Shown here piece by piece: positions 1 to 7,949 of a DNA stretch of 34,482 nt. A program made the translations under genes and the position numbers. This DNA comes from Candidatus Scalindua sp. (GTDB lineage: Bacteria > Planctomycetota > Brocadiia > Brocadiales > Scalinduaceae). Below the pieces are notes generated by a model. The model did no database searches and was not told where the DNA came from. It worked only from the letters and a program-made list of their open reading frames with translations. Positions within the stretch are counted from its first letter, which is position 1. Each line of letters starts with the position of its first letter. The stretch spans positions 1 to 34,482 of the forward strand of contig JAIQZU010000042.1 in assembly GCA_021776915.1 (NCBI GenBank), read 5' to 3'.

Positions 1-1
1 A

Positions 2-445
2 CTGCTGCCAGACCCTGTCGACACCTTAAAAGCCACTGAAATATTGGTTAAAGAAGGTTTTACGGTACTTGTATACACCTCTGATGACCCTATCATTGCA
101 AAACGTCTCGAAGACGCGGGTGCCACAAGCGTGATGCCGGCAGGAGCGCCAATAGGTTCCGGCCAGGGTATCTTGAACCCGAATAACATAAGGATCATTC
201 TTGAGACATTAAGTGTGCCAATTATAGTTGATGCAGGCGTAGGTACCGCATCTGATGTAACAGTAGCTATGGAACTTGGTTGCGAGGGTGTATTGCTGAA
301 CACTGGTATTGCCCTGGCAAAAGATCCTGTTAAAATGGCCAGGGCGATGAAGCTGGCATGCGAGTCTGGCCGTTTAGCACATTTATCAGGTAGAATACCC
401 AAAAAGTTATATGCTAACGCCAGTAGCCCTTTAAAAGATTTTTAA
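2..445 (+). CDS. thiG: Thiazole synthase ThiG, 3' part (5' end outside window)
   Basis: ThiG forms the thiazole phosphate ring of thiamine from deoxyxylulose 5-phosphate, dehydroglycine and ThiS-thiocarboxylate in the cytoplasm. The frame is open from the first bases and has no start here, so the gene is cut by the window edge. Only about 147 C-terminal residues are visible, against about 255 in the family. They include [20 protein letters not shown], the loop [16 protein letters not shown], and the phosphate-binding [10 protein letters not shown] with [20 protein letters not shown], all typical of this TIM-barrel family. The internal TTG at 44 is not the start, because conserved ThiG sequence continues upstream of it. 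The gene ends 243 bp before hisF. No other thiamine gene is visible. Confidence 0.95.
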   Translation: MLPDPVDTLKATEILVKEGFTVLVYTSDDPIIAKRLEDAGATSVMPAGAPIGSGQGILNPNNIRIILETLSVPIIVDAGVGTASDVTVAMELGCEGVLLNTGIALAKDPVKMARAMKLACESGRLAHLSGRIPKKLYANASSPLKDF

Positions 446-688
446 CGATAAAATAGATTCACACCCGGCCTCTTAATTCCAACCTGGACAGGACAAATAA
501 ATACCAAATAGTAGCTTGATACAAATATTTTACCAATTTTGCCAAAAATTATTATTTACGATTTCATAATACAATTTTAAAACTCAAAATCTCAAATCGT
601 AATTCGCACCCTCCCCGCCAGGTCGTTCGGACGGGAATCTAAAATTCTAATTCTGATTTTGTTTATTATCTAAAGAAACAGGATACAC
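446..688. other. Intergenic region thiG-hisF with a GC-rich palindrome
   Basis: This AT-rich spacer holds an imperfect GC-rich palindrome near 610-640, with arms CCCGCC and a GGGCGGG-like partner. It resembles the short palindromes near 9118-9145 and 11325-11339. No gene is supported. The hisF start is preceded by ACAGGA at a suitable distance. Confidence 0.4.
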
Positions 689-1447
689 ATGTTAGCAAAA
701 AGAATCATACCATGCCTTGACGTTAAAGATGGCAGAGTGGTAAAAGGAACGAAATTTCTGGAATTGAGGGACTCCGGTGATCCTGTAGAGATTGCAGAGT
801 TATACGACAAGCAATTCGCAGACGAACTGGTCTTTCTTGACATTACGGCTTCACATGAGAAAAGGAACATTATTCTCGATGTAGTCAGGCATACGGCAGA
901 AGAAGTCTTCATGCCTCTTACAGTTGGCGGTGGAATTCGAACTATTGAAGACATCAGGGACCTCCTGAATGCCGGTACAGACAAAGTATCAATAAACACT
1001 ACCGCCGTAAAAGATCCTGATTTTGTAAATAAAGCATCAAGACGTTTCGGCAGTCAATGCATCGTGGTAGCCATTGATGCCAAAAGAGAAGGTGATGGAT
1101 GGGGAGTATTTATAAATGGAGGACGCACCCCCACCGGCAAAGACGCTATTGAATGGGCCAGGGAAGTAGAATCAAGAGGCGCCGGTGAAATACTACTTAC
1201 CAGTATGGACTGCGATGGAACCAAGGAAGGATTTGATCTGGAACTTACAAGATCAATTTCCGAAAAACTGGAAATACCCATTATAGCTTCCGGCGGCGCC
1301 GGGAACCTTGAACACTTTTACGATGTATTTACTACAGGCAAAGCAGATGCCGCATTGGCTGCCTCTATATTTCATTTTAAAGAATATGAAGTCTCTGAGG
1401 TAAAGGATTATCTGGCGAAAAGAGGGATAATTGTTAGAATGGATTAA
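689..1447 (+). CDS. hisF: Imidazole glycerol phosphate synthase subunit HisF
   Basis: HisF is the cyclase subunit of the HisFH complex. It uses ammonia from HisH to turn PRFAR into imidazole glycerol phosphate and AICAR, joining histidine and purine synthesis. The 252-residue length is normal. The sequence begins [20 protein letters not shown], and both catalytic aspartates fall at the canonical numbers, D11 and D130 (in VVAIDAKRE). The phosphate-binding segments TVGGGIRT (residues 78-85) and IIASGGAGN are intact. The start ATG follows an AGGA-type ribosome site. No hisH or other his gene is adjacent, so the pathway genes are dispersed here. A stem-loop follows the stop codon. Confidence 0.98.
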   Translation: MLAKRIIPCLDVKDGRVVKGTKFLELRDSGDPVEIAELYDKQFADELVFLDITASHEKRNIILDVVRHTAEEVFMPLTVGGGIRTIEDIRDLLNAGTDKVSINTTAVKDPDFVNKASRRFGSQCIVVAIDAKREGDGWGVFINGGRTPTGKDAIEWAREVESRGAGEILLTSMDCDGTKEGFDLELTRSISEKLEIPIIASGGAGNLEHFYDVFTTGKADAALAASIFHFKEYEVSEVKDYLAKRGIIVRMD

Positions 1448-1478
1448 CAGATTTGTTAACATTCTACCAAAAATGCTG

Positions 1479-1507
1479 ATTGGGAGATTCCTGGTTCATC
1501 TCCCAAT
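1479..1507 (+). terminator. Probable terminator hairpin after hisF
   Basis: A perfect 10 bp inverted repeat, ATTGGGAGAT and ATCTCCCAAT, with a 9-base loop lies 31 bp after the hisF stop. It is followed by TAGTTTGTTAATTTT, a loose T-rich tract. The position and shape suit an intrinsic terminator, though the U tract is interrupted. Confidence 0.6.
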
Positions 1508-1559
1508 TAGTTTGTTAATTTTGGATATAACCTTCAGCTTGTTTTTATGTGCATGAGTC

Positions 1560-1671
1560 CAAGTTAGGTCGCTATCACGACAAAATTCCTCAACTCCGCT
1601 CGGAATGACGTCACACTGAGCGGAGTCGAAGTGTGACCAATATTATTGAATTTCCTATGCATTAAATTATG
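1560..1671. repeat. 112 bp dispersed palindromic repeat, copy 1
   Basis: This copy differs from the one at 15208-15319 at 4 of 112 positions and is related to the one at 29664-29770. It starts CAAGTTAGGTCGCTATCACG and ends CCTATGCATTAAATTATG. The centre is an inverted repeat, ACTCCGCTC and GAGCGGAGT, around a loop containing TGACGTCA. It has no coding capacity and no transposase, so it resembles a MITE-like or REP-type non-autonomous element. Together with the promoter at 1707-1734 it fills most of the 384 bp gap between hisF and the NuoE-like gene. Confidence 0.85.
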
Positions 1672-1706
1672 GTATAATGAGAAGTATTTCGCACTTTCTA
1701 TTTGCC

Positions 1707-1734
1707 TTGACAATTATGAGAAAATGGTTATATT
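1707..1734 (+). promoter_or_regulatory. Sigma70-type promoter for the transhydrogenase operon
   Basis: TTGACA at 1707-1712 matches the -35 consensus exactly. TATATT at 1729-1734 is a good -10, with a 16 bp spacer. It lies about 100 bp before the NuoE-like start, giving a leader of roughly 90 nt. No closer promoter was seen. It follows the dispersed repeat directly. Confidence 0.65.
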
Positions 1735-1831
1735 CGTGCCCTTTGTTTTAATACTAAGGGTTGCCTAAAAAGCGATTTCTAACTTATTTTGTTCCTGTAT
1801 TTAATAACCGGAACACAAAGAAACTACAAAA

Positions 1832-2347
1832 ATGGAAAAAGCACTGGAAGCTAAAGTAGAACCTGAAGTTATATTGGGTTGGATAGAGAAAATTGGAGGC
1901 GACTCATCATCAACCGTTCCTCTGTTGCAGGCAGTCCAGTCTGAATATGGCTACCTGCCAAGGGAGGCAATGGATTTGATAATTCAAAACTCCGATATAA
2001 CCGGCAGTCAGGCTTACGGCGTAGCTACTTTTTATTCTCAATTCAGATTAAAGCCTGTCGGACGCCACATTATAAGAATATGCCACGGGACGGCATGCCA
2101 TGTTTCAGGCGCTGACAGACTCAAGACTTCCCTTCGCCACATTCTTAATATTTCTGACGAAGAACAGGACACTGCTGAGAACGGAAGCTATACTATTGAA
2201 GAAGTAGCCTGTATCGGATGCTGCAGCCAGGCTCCGGTGATGGTTGTCTCAGAAGATGTTTTGGGGAATCTTTCAGGCGCTGCGGCACAAAGGGCATTGA
2301 AAAAACATGCCAGACAGAACGATGAAATCGTAACTAATATTTTGTAG
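1832..2347 (+). CDS. NuoE/HydC-like [2Fe-2S] subunit of a bifurcating NADH-dependent flavoenzyme
   Basis: This is the thioredoxin-fold 24 kDa-type subunit that carries one [2Fe-2S] cluster and docks on the NuoF-like subunit. At 171 residues it is of normal length. The four ligands have canonical spacing: C84 and C89 (CHGTAC), then C127 and C131 (CIGCC). The N-terminal segment LLQAVQSEYGYLPREAMDLI and YGVATFYSQF is the usual helical region. It is the first gene of the set, 30 bp before the NuoF-like gene. With its two partners it is best read as a Stn-type transhydrogenase subunit; complex I is unlikely because no membrane subunits are present. The ribosome site before the ATG is weak. Confidence 0.9.
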   Translation: MEKALEAKVEPEVILGWIEKIGGDSSSTVPLLQAVQSEYGYLPREAMDLIIQNSDITGSQAYGVATFYSQFRLKPVGRHIIRICHGTACHVSGADRLKTSLRHILNISDEEQDTAENGSYTIEEVACIGCCSQAPVMVVSEDVLGNLSGAAAQRALKKHARQNDEIVTNIL

Positions 2348-2377
2348 TGTACAAAATTAATTATAGAGAACTGAATA

Positions 2378-4156
2378 ATGGATGCTGATAACCTTAACGT
2401 AATTGTTGGAGAAGGGACTTGCGGGATTGCGGCAGGCTCAAAAGAAGTAATTGACGCCTTCCGGAAATATGATCCTGAAATAAACATCAGGACCGTCGGT
2501 TGTGTCGGAATGTGTCATCAGGAAGTAATCACCGAGATAAACGATAACAACGGCAATAGATTTCTCTATGGCCAGGTCACAAAGCAGGTGGTGCCCAAGA
2601 TTATAAGATATCACATGGGCGAAGGAAACCTTCCCAAAGATCATTTGATATTCTCTCCGGAAGAACAAAGTTCAGACAAATGGCAATATCTTGGGAATCA
2701 AACCAGGATAGCCCTTAGAAATGTTGGACTCATGGATCCCGCTTCTATATCAGATTATCAGCAAAGAGATGGATATAAGGCCATCAAGAAAGTGATCGAA
2801 GATATGACTCCTGAACAGGTTATCGGAGAGGTTGAAGCCTCACATCTCAGAGGCCGCGGCGGCGCAGGATTTCCAACACATTTAAAGTGGAATTTCGCCA
2901 GACAATCCGAAGGAGACATCAAATATCTAATCTGTAATGGTGACGAGGGAGATCCGGGCGCGTTCATGGATCGCTCACTCCTGGAAGGAGATCCTCATAA
3001 TATAATAGAAGGCATGCTGATAGCTGCATACGCCATTGGATCCTCCATGGGTTATGCTTATATCCGTGCAGAATATCCACTGGCTGTGAAAAACTTCGGA
3101 AAGGCCATAGCGGACGCCCATGAACAGAATATTCTGGGCAAGAACATTCTGGGAAGTGATTTTTCATTTGACATCAAAATCAAAGAAGGGGCAGGAGCTT
3201 TTGTATGTGGAGAAGAAACAGCGCTTATTGCTTCAATTGAAGGAGAGCGGGGAATGCCAAGGTTCAAGCCGCCATTTCCGGCCATTAAGGGATTGTTCGG
3301 TAAACCGACTATTATCAACAATGTAGAAACTCTGGCGAATCTGCCCTGGATAATCAGCAATGGCGGGGCAGCCTACGCCGCTTACGGAACTGAAGACTCT
3401 AAAGGAACAAAAGTATTTGCACTGGCCGGAGCCATTAAAAAAGGAGGCCTGGTAGAAGTCCCTATGGGAACAAAGATCCGTGACGTACTTGAATCTATCG
3501 GAGGTGGTTCTTCATCAGGAAAACCATTAAAAGCCGTACAGCTTGGAGGGCCGTCCGGCGGATGTATCCCGGAGAAATTATTTGACACTACAATCGAATA
3601 TGCCGCTATAAATGCGACCGGAGCAATCATGGGTTCCGGTGGAATGATAGTAATGGATGAGACCACATGCATGGTTGACCTTGCCAGGTATTTTCTCAGT
3701 TTTACTCAACAGGAATCATGCGGAAAATGCACCTTCTGCAGAATAGGCACCTTAAGGATGAAGGAACTTCTGACAAAGATTTGTGATGGAAATGCTGTAA
3801 TGGGAGATCTGGATGCGCTTGATGAATTGACCGAGCAGATCAAAAAGGCCAGTCTGTGCGGACTTGGCCAGACTGCGCCCAATCCTGTTGCAACCACTTT
3901 AAAATATTTCCGCAACGAATATGAGGCTCATATTAAGGACAAGAGATGCCCTGCTGCGGTATGTAAAAGCTTGATAACCCACACCATTATTCCTGACACT
4001 TGCACCGGCTGTTCTTTGTGTGACATTCAATGTCCTGTCGACGCCATAACAGGACAAAAGAAAGTAAAAGGCTCTTACTCAATTGATCAGGCAAAATGTA
4101 TCAACTGCGGAATGTGTTTTGAAGTCTGCAATTCTAAAGCTATTGTGGTTGAATAG
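2378..4156 (+). CDS. NuoF/HydB-like NADH- and FMN-binding iron-sulfur subunit
   Basis: The 592-residue flavoprotein has the HydB/HndC layout rather than that of plain NuoF. Residues 1-80 form a thioredoxin-like ferredoxin domain (GTCGIAAG, then GCVGMC) with only three obvious cysteines. The FMN/NADH domain follows, with GRGGAGFPTHLKW at 159-171 and NGDEGDPGAFMDRSLLEGDP from 188. The 51 kDa [4Fe-4S] site is C448, C451, C454 and C494. A C-terminal bacterial ferredoxin domain has two full [4Fe-4S] motifs, C542-C545-C548-C552 and C574-C577-C580-C584. In known HydABC and Stn complexes this subunit is the NAD(H) site and the proposed place of electron bifurcation. It is a soluble cytoplasmic protein. 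Confidence 0.93.
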   Translation: MDADNLNVIVGEGTCGIAAGSKEVIDAFRKYDPEINIRTVGCVGMCHQEVITEINDNNGNRFLYGQVTKQVVPKIIRYHMGEGNLPKDHLIFSPEEQSSDKWQYLGNQTRIALRNVGLMDPASISDYQQRDGYKAIKKVIEDMTPEQVIGEVEASHLRGRGGAGFPTHLKWNFARQSEGDIKYLICNGDEGDPGAFMDRSLLEGDPHNIIEGMLIAAYAIGSSMGYAYIRAEYPLAVKNFGKAIADAHEQNILGKNILGSDFSFDIKIKEGAGAFVCGEETALIASIEGERGMPRFKPPFPAIKGLFGKPTIINNVETLANLPWIISNGGAAYAAYGTEDSKGTKVFALAGAIKKGGLVEVPMGTKIRDVLESIGGGSSSGKPLKAVQLGGPSGGCIPEKLFDTTIEYAAINATGAIMGSGGMIVMDETTCMVDLARYFLSFTQQESCGKCTFCRIGTLRMKELLTKICDGNAVMGDLDALDELTEQIKKASLCGLGQTAPNPVATTLKYFRNEYEAHIKDKRCPAAVCKSLITHTIIPDTCTGCSLCDIQCPVDAITGQKKVKGSYSIDQAKCINCGMCFEVCNSKAIVVE

Positions 4157-4177
4157 TATATTTTATATTTCTGTAGC

Positions 4178-4195
4178 CGCAGGCTTTAGCCTGCG
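4178..4195. repeat. REP-like hairpin inside the operon
   Basis: CGCAGGCTTTAGCCTGCG is a near-perfect palindrome in the 93 bp gap between the NuoF-like and NfnB-like genes, preceded by TGTAGC. A related hairpin with paired stem changes lies at 11463-11486. In the transcript it would form a stable stem that could act as a processing or partial termination point between the genes. Confidence 0.6.
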
Positions 4196-4249
4196 TTTGT
4201 ATGATTAATTATTTGGGTATTAGTAAATTTAAGATTTAAAAGATAAATA

Positions 4250-7204
4250 ATGAGTGAAAAAGTAGCAATCACATTAAATGGAAAGGAAATTGCAGTTCCG
4301 TCTGACGCAACTATCAGACAAGCGGCGATGAGTCAGGGGATTGAAATTCCTACCTTTTGTTTTGATGATAGATTAAAGGCATATACAAGCTGTTTTTTAT
4401 GCGTTGTAGAGGTGGAAAACTTTAAGAATATGATACCTGCCTGCAGTACAGTTGTCAGACACGGTATGGTTATAAGGACCGATACCGAAGCCATAAAGAC
4501 AACACGGAGAATGGCTCTCGACCTGCTGCTGTCCGATCACTATGGTGACTGCATCGCACCCTGTGAGGCAACTTGTCCTTCAAATGTTGATGTACAGGGT
4601 TATATCGCACACATTTCAAATGGTAATTTTCCTGCTGCAGTTAAATTAATCAAAGAGACAAACCCCCTGCCGGTTGTCTGCGGTAGAATATGTCCTCATC
4701 CCTGCGAATCTCAATGCAGAAGAGGCCTGGTTGATGAACCGGTCGCTATTAACCCGCTGAAAAGGTTTTCTGCAGAATATGAACTGGAATATGGCCCGTT
4801 TATGCCGGAAACAGGACAAGATACCGGCAAGAAAGTGGCTATCGTTGGAGGAGGGCCCGCCGGGCTGTCTGCCGCTTATTTTTTAAGACAACAGGGACAT
4901 GCCGTAGAAATCCATGAGGCGCTGCCAGAATTGGGAGGTATGACACGGTACGGTATACCAAGATTCAGGCTTCCGTGGGACAAACTGGACAAAGAGATCG
5001 AATCTATTATCGGCCTTGGGGTAAAAGTTAATAACAATCAAAGACTGGGCAAGGATTTTACCATTGATGAACTCAAGAAAAACGGCGCCGATGCTGTACT
5101 ATTGGCTATCGGTGCGCACAAAGCCAAGAAAATGGGGATGAAAAATGAAGATGTAGAGGGGGTAATCGGAGGCATAGACTTTCTACGCAAGGTTGTACTG
5201 AACGAACCGATGGAGATTGGAAAGAGAGTAGCCGTTATTGGCGGTGGAGACACTGCCATGGATTGCGCCAGAGTAGCCAGGCGGGCAGGAGCAAGATACG
5301 TTACCCTGATTTACAGAAGGTCTCAGGAGGAGATGCCCGCCCTCCAGCATGAACAGGATGAAACCATGGAAGAGGGCATTGATTTTAACTACCTGACTGC
5401 TCCTGTGGCGGTGTTGGAGGAAGATGGCAAGGCTACCGGCTTAACTGTAATTTCCATGGAGCTTGAAGACGCTGATGACTCCGGCAGGAGAAGACCTGTC
5501 CCAATCGAAGGCAGCGAGGATGATCTCAATTTTGATTTAATCATCTGCGCCATAGGCCAGGACCCTGATCTTTCCTGTGTGGAAAATGAGAAAGATGTAC
5601 CGGAATGTACTAAATGGAACACATTCACTTACGACGAAAAAACAATGGTAACATCAGTAGAAGGCGTGTTTACGGCAGGAGATTGTGCCTTCGGTCCAGA
5701 CACCGTAATCAGGGCAGTATCTGAGGGAAAACAGGCAGCTAAAGCTATCAACCTTTACCTGAAAGGAGTCAAGGTTGAAATAAAAAAGCAATACAATATA
5801 TCCAGAGGAAGAATGAGGGATCTGGATATGGCAGACTTTTCTCCCAGATATGTACATCAGAAAAGAGCCATGGAAGCTACCTATCCGTCCAAAGTTCGCA
5901 TGGCAGAAGGGGGATATAATGCCATAAACGTAGGACTCAGTGAAGCTCATGCAATGGCTGAATCCACACGCTGTATAGAATGCGGTTGTAAGGCCAAGTT
6001 TGATTGTGACCTCAGAAAATACTCAACTGAATACGATATTGGAGATATCAAGTTTAAAGGTAACAGGAGAAAGTATGAGATTGACAAAAGACATCCTTTT
6101 GTCAGCATTGAGGCGGATAAATGCATTACCTGCGGAAGCTGCGTCAGGGTCTGCAGTGAAGTCAGAAATATCTCTGCCCTCTCTTTTGTCAACAGAGGAT
6201 TTTCCACCAAGATAGCACCCAACTTCGAAGACCCGCTTCAGAGTACTGACTGTGACGCCTGTGGTATGTGCATTGACTTATGCCCGACCGGCGCTATGGC
6301 TGAAAATACTGGCAAGGAATATGGCCCATGGCTGAACGATACTATTATCAGTACCTGCCCATCATGTCCAAGAGGGTGCGCTATAAATGTACATACCAAA
6401 GAAAGCGTGATAACCAAGGTGGAAAGCGTTGACAATGACCCTGTTAACCATGCCCTGATATGCAAAGAAGGCAGATTCGCACATCACCTCCAGGACAAGC
6501 TGCTCGAACATGGTGACGGCGGGCTGAAAGAGGAACTGGATAGAGCCAGATGGCTTCTAGACAAATCCGGTAAACTGGCTGTTATTGTTTCTCCCAGATT
6601 AACCATTGAGACACTCTTTACGGCAAAAAAACTCTGTGATGAAAAAGACGGAACTCTTTACTATCTACCCGGTGAGAAATCAGAGCCAAATAAATTCCCA
6701 TTTGCAAAATTGCACAACAGTGCCAATGCAGCCTTATTAAAAAAGCTTGGAGCCATAGCCTGGGACAACTCTGAAGTAGAGTGCATTTTGCTGATAGGAG
6801 CATATCTGGAGAAAAAACCTCTAAAATCTACAAAAGTCATTATGATGAGCAACCACGATAACGGAGTGGAGCCGGATGTACATTTACCGCTGGCAGGCCC
6901 GTTAAGGAGTGAAGGCGCTGTGATTAATGACAAGGGTTACCTTGCCTTCCTGAAAACAAATCTTCCGGTAAGTCAGGATTCGACTCCTCACGCCATCCTG
7001 GCAAATCTGGGAGGACTGAAAGGTTTCAACGATATCGCTTCTATCAGAAAGCAATTGGTAGAAAATGTCCCTGAACTTAGCGGATTACTTAGTGATATCA
7101 CAGGGAGGCTTATCAAGACCGATCTGAAACCCAAAATGATAGATGTGGCACCTGATTGCCGTGAAGTCGCTTTTGCAAGATACTGTAAAAAGGTTGGGTT
7201 ATAA
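4250..7204 (+). CDS. NuoG N-terminus / NfnB (GltD)-like fusion flavoprotein, StnB-like transhydrogenase subunit
   Basis: The protein has 984 residues. Residues 1-95 form a NuoG/HydA-type [2Fe-2S] domain with C37, C48, C51 and C65. A GltD/NfnB-type cysteine region follows (CIAPCEATCP from 101, CGRICPHPCESQC from 144). An FAD Rossmann motif VGGGPAGLSAAYFL starts at 199 and an NADPH motif IGGGDTAMDCARVARRAGA at 330. A second FAD segment, VFTAGDCAFGPDTVIRAVSE, starts at 473. Two [4Fe-4S] sites follow (C625-C635 and C668-C678). The cluster motif of molybdopterin enzymes is C703-x2-C706-x3-C710-x27-C738. The last 245 residues are too short for a molybdopterin catalytic domain, so no Mo/W active site is expected. 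With the NuoE and NuoF partners this matches Sporomusa-type Nfn, linking NADPH, NADH and ferredoxin. That role is inferred. Confidence 0.88.
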   Translation: MSEKVAITLNGKEIAVPSDATIRQAAMSQGIEIPTFCFDDRLKAYTSCFLCVVEVENFKNMIPACSTVVRHGMVIRTDTEAIKTTRRMALDLLLSDHYGDCIAPCEATCPSNVDVQGYIAHISNGNFPAAVKLIKETNPLPVVCGRICPHPCESQCRRGLVDEPVAINPLKRFSAEYELEYGPFMPETGQDTGKKVAIVGGGPAGLSAAYFLRQQGHAVEIHEALPELGGMTRYGIPRFRLPWDKLDKEIESIIGLGVKVNNNQRLGKDFTIDELKKNGADAVLLAIGAHKAKKMGMKNEDVEGVIGGIDFLRKVVLNEPMEIGKRVAVIGGGDTAMDCARVARRAGARYVTLIYRRSQEEMPALQHEQDETMEEGIDFNYLTAPVAVLEEDGKATGLTVISMELEDADDSGRRRPVPIEGSEDDLNFDLIICAIGQDPDLSCVENEKDVPECTKWNTFTYDEKTMVTSVEGVFTAGDCAFGPDTVIRAVSEGKQAAKAINLYLKGVKVEIKKQYNISRGRMRDLDMADFSPRYVHQKRAMEATYPSKVRMAEGGYNAINVGLSEAHAMAESTRCIECGCKAKFDCDLRKYSTEYDIGDIKFKGNRRKYEIDKRHPFVSIEADKCITCGSCVRVCSEVRNISALSFVNRGFSTKIAPNFEDPLQSTDCDACGMCIDLCPTGAMAENTGKEYGPWLNDTIISTCPSCPRGCAINVHTKESVITKVESVDNDPVNHALICKEGRFAHHLQDKLLEHGDGGLKEELDRARWLLDKSGKLAVIVSPRLTIETLFTAKKLCDEKDGTLYYLPGEKSEPNKFPFAKLHNSANAALLKKLGAIAWDNSEVECILLIGAYLEKKPLKSTKVIMMSNHDNGVEPDVHLPLAGPLRSEGAVINDKGYLAFLKTNLPVSQDSTPHAILANLGGLKGFNDIASIRKQLVENVPELSGLLSDITGRLIKTDLKPKMIDVAPDCREVAFARYCKKVGL

Positions 7205-7250
7205 CTCAGCCGGATATATCCACGGCTTCGTATTACAGAAAGGAAAGACT

Positions 7251-7451
7251 ATGTGTCAGATGAAAGTAATGCTGGATAAGGAAGGGCAACAGGAATTAGT
7301 AATGGAAGATGTTGCACATCTTGAAGTAACTAAAGAGGGAATCAAGGTTAGTACGTTATTTGAAGAGCCAAAAGTTATTTCAGGAGTAGCCGTAAAAAAG
7401 ATTGATTTCCTTTCCGGAACAGCAATACTTCAAGAAATAAACAGTTTATAA
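7251..7451 (+). CDS. CooT-family small nickel-binding protein
   Basis: The 66-residue protein begins MCQMKVMLDKEGQQELVMED and contains IKKIDFL-like sequence (VKKIDFLSG). This is the pattern of CooT, a small Ni(II)-binding dimer that uses the second-position cysteine and acts in maturation of CO dehydrogenase. I chose the ATG at 7251 because AGGAAAG lies just upstream and the family starts with MC. A longer in-frame version from 7143 would run inside the preceding gene and adds sequence unlike CooT. It lies 46 bp after the large flavoprotein and 21 bp before a His-tailed protein. This suggests that the operon is tied to nickel enzymes such as CODH/ACS elsewhere in the genome. Confidence 0.8.
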   Translation: MCQMKVMLDKEGQQELVMEDVAHLEVTKEGIKVSTLFEEPKVISGVAVKKIDFLSGTAILQEINSL

Positions 7452-7472
7452 TTTCAAGTAACATAAAGACAC

Positions 7473-7724
7473 ATGACAGAACAAAGCACAATCAAAAAGC
7501 TTCGGGTATTGCTGCCACACTGGATTGAGCACAATAAAAACCATATAGCTGAGTTCAGAAAGTGGGAGAGCGAGGCGAAAAAAGAATCCGGCCATGAAGT
7601 TGCCATATTACTGGATAAGGCTATCAGTGATATGGAAGAGGCTGGCAAATCGCTTTCCGAGGCTCTTGATAAAGTAGGCGGGCCATTGGAAGGAATGGAA
7701 GAACAACAACATCATCACCACTAA
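7473..7724 (+). CDS. Small helical protein with a His tail, probable nickel-handling partner of CooT
   Basis: The 83-residue protein has the core RVLLPHWIEHNKNHIAEFRK, with histidines H16, H20 and H24, then H41. It ends in four consecutive histidines (80-83). Most of it is predicted helical and amphipathic, with no signal peptide or membrane segment. Small proteins with an LPHWIEHN core are, as far as I recall, a conserved domain of unknown function often found near CooT or nickel enzymes. I could not check this. The His tail and the neighbouring CooT gene suggest metal binding or storage. It is the last gene of the set; the next gene starts 225 bp later. Confidence 0.75.
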   Translation: MTEQSTIKKLRVLLPHWIEHNKNHIAEFRKWESEAKKESGHEVAILLDKAISDMEEAGKSLSEALDKVGGPLEGMEEQQHHHH

Positions 7725-7843
7725 CAGACAAGTAATTACTAATTGAGATTGAAAAATTTCGATTTTAACAGCACTTCTTCCTAATAGCAAACTTCACCGG
7801 TTAAGCCATCGGCAGACTTGGCCAGATTTCAATTATTAAAAAC

Positions 7844-7904
7844 TAGACAGGATAACGGGATAAAGCATGTTGGAGTAACTTAGGGGTTCTCTAATTCCTC
7901 AATT
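7844..7904. repeat. 61 bp direct repeat, copy 1
   Basis: The element starts TAGACAGGATAACGGGATAA and ends TCTCTAATTCCTCAATT. The same 61 bp with four mismatches is found at 8671-8731. Each copy sits just upstream of a gene, trmB here and the 97-residue unknown there. A partial copy of the end (GGGATTCTCTAATTCCTCA) is near 9067-9085. Confidence 0.85.
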
Positions 7905-7949
7905 CTTAAATCCTTCATATACCTGAATTCCTGAATGAGCTAATGAGAT

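Noticed and set aside
1832-4156. Respiratory complex I fragment
   Set aside because: The NuoF-like protein has the extra ferredoxin domains of HydB-type subunits. No membrane subunits follow, and the third gene is an NfnB-like fusion.
7143-7250. Longer version of the CooT-like protein starting inside the preceding gene
   Set aside because: The ATG at 7251 has a good ribosome site and gives the MC start of the family. The extra 36 residues overlap the flavoprotein gene.
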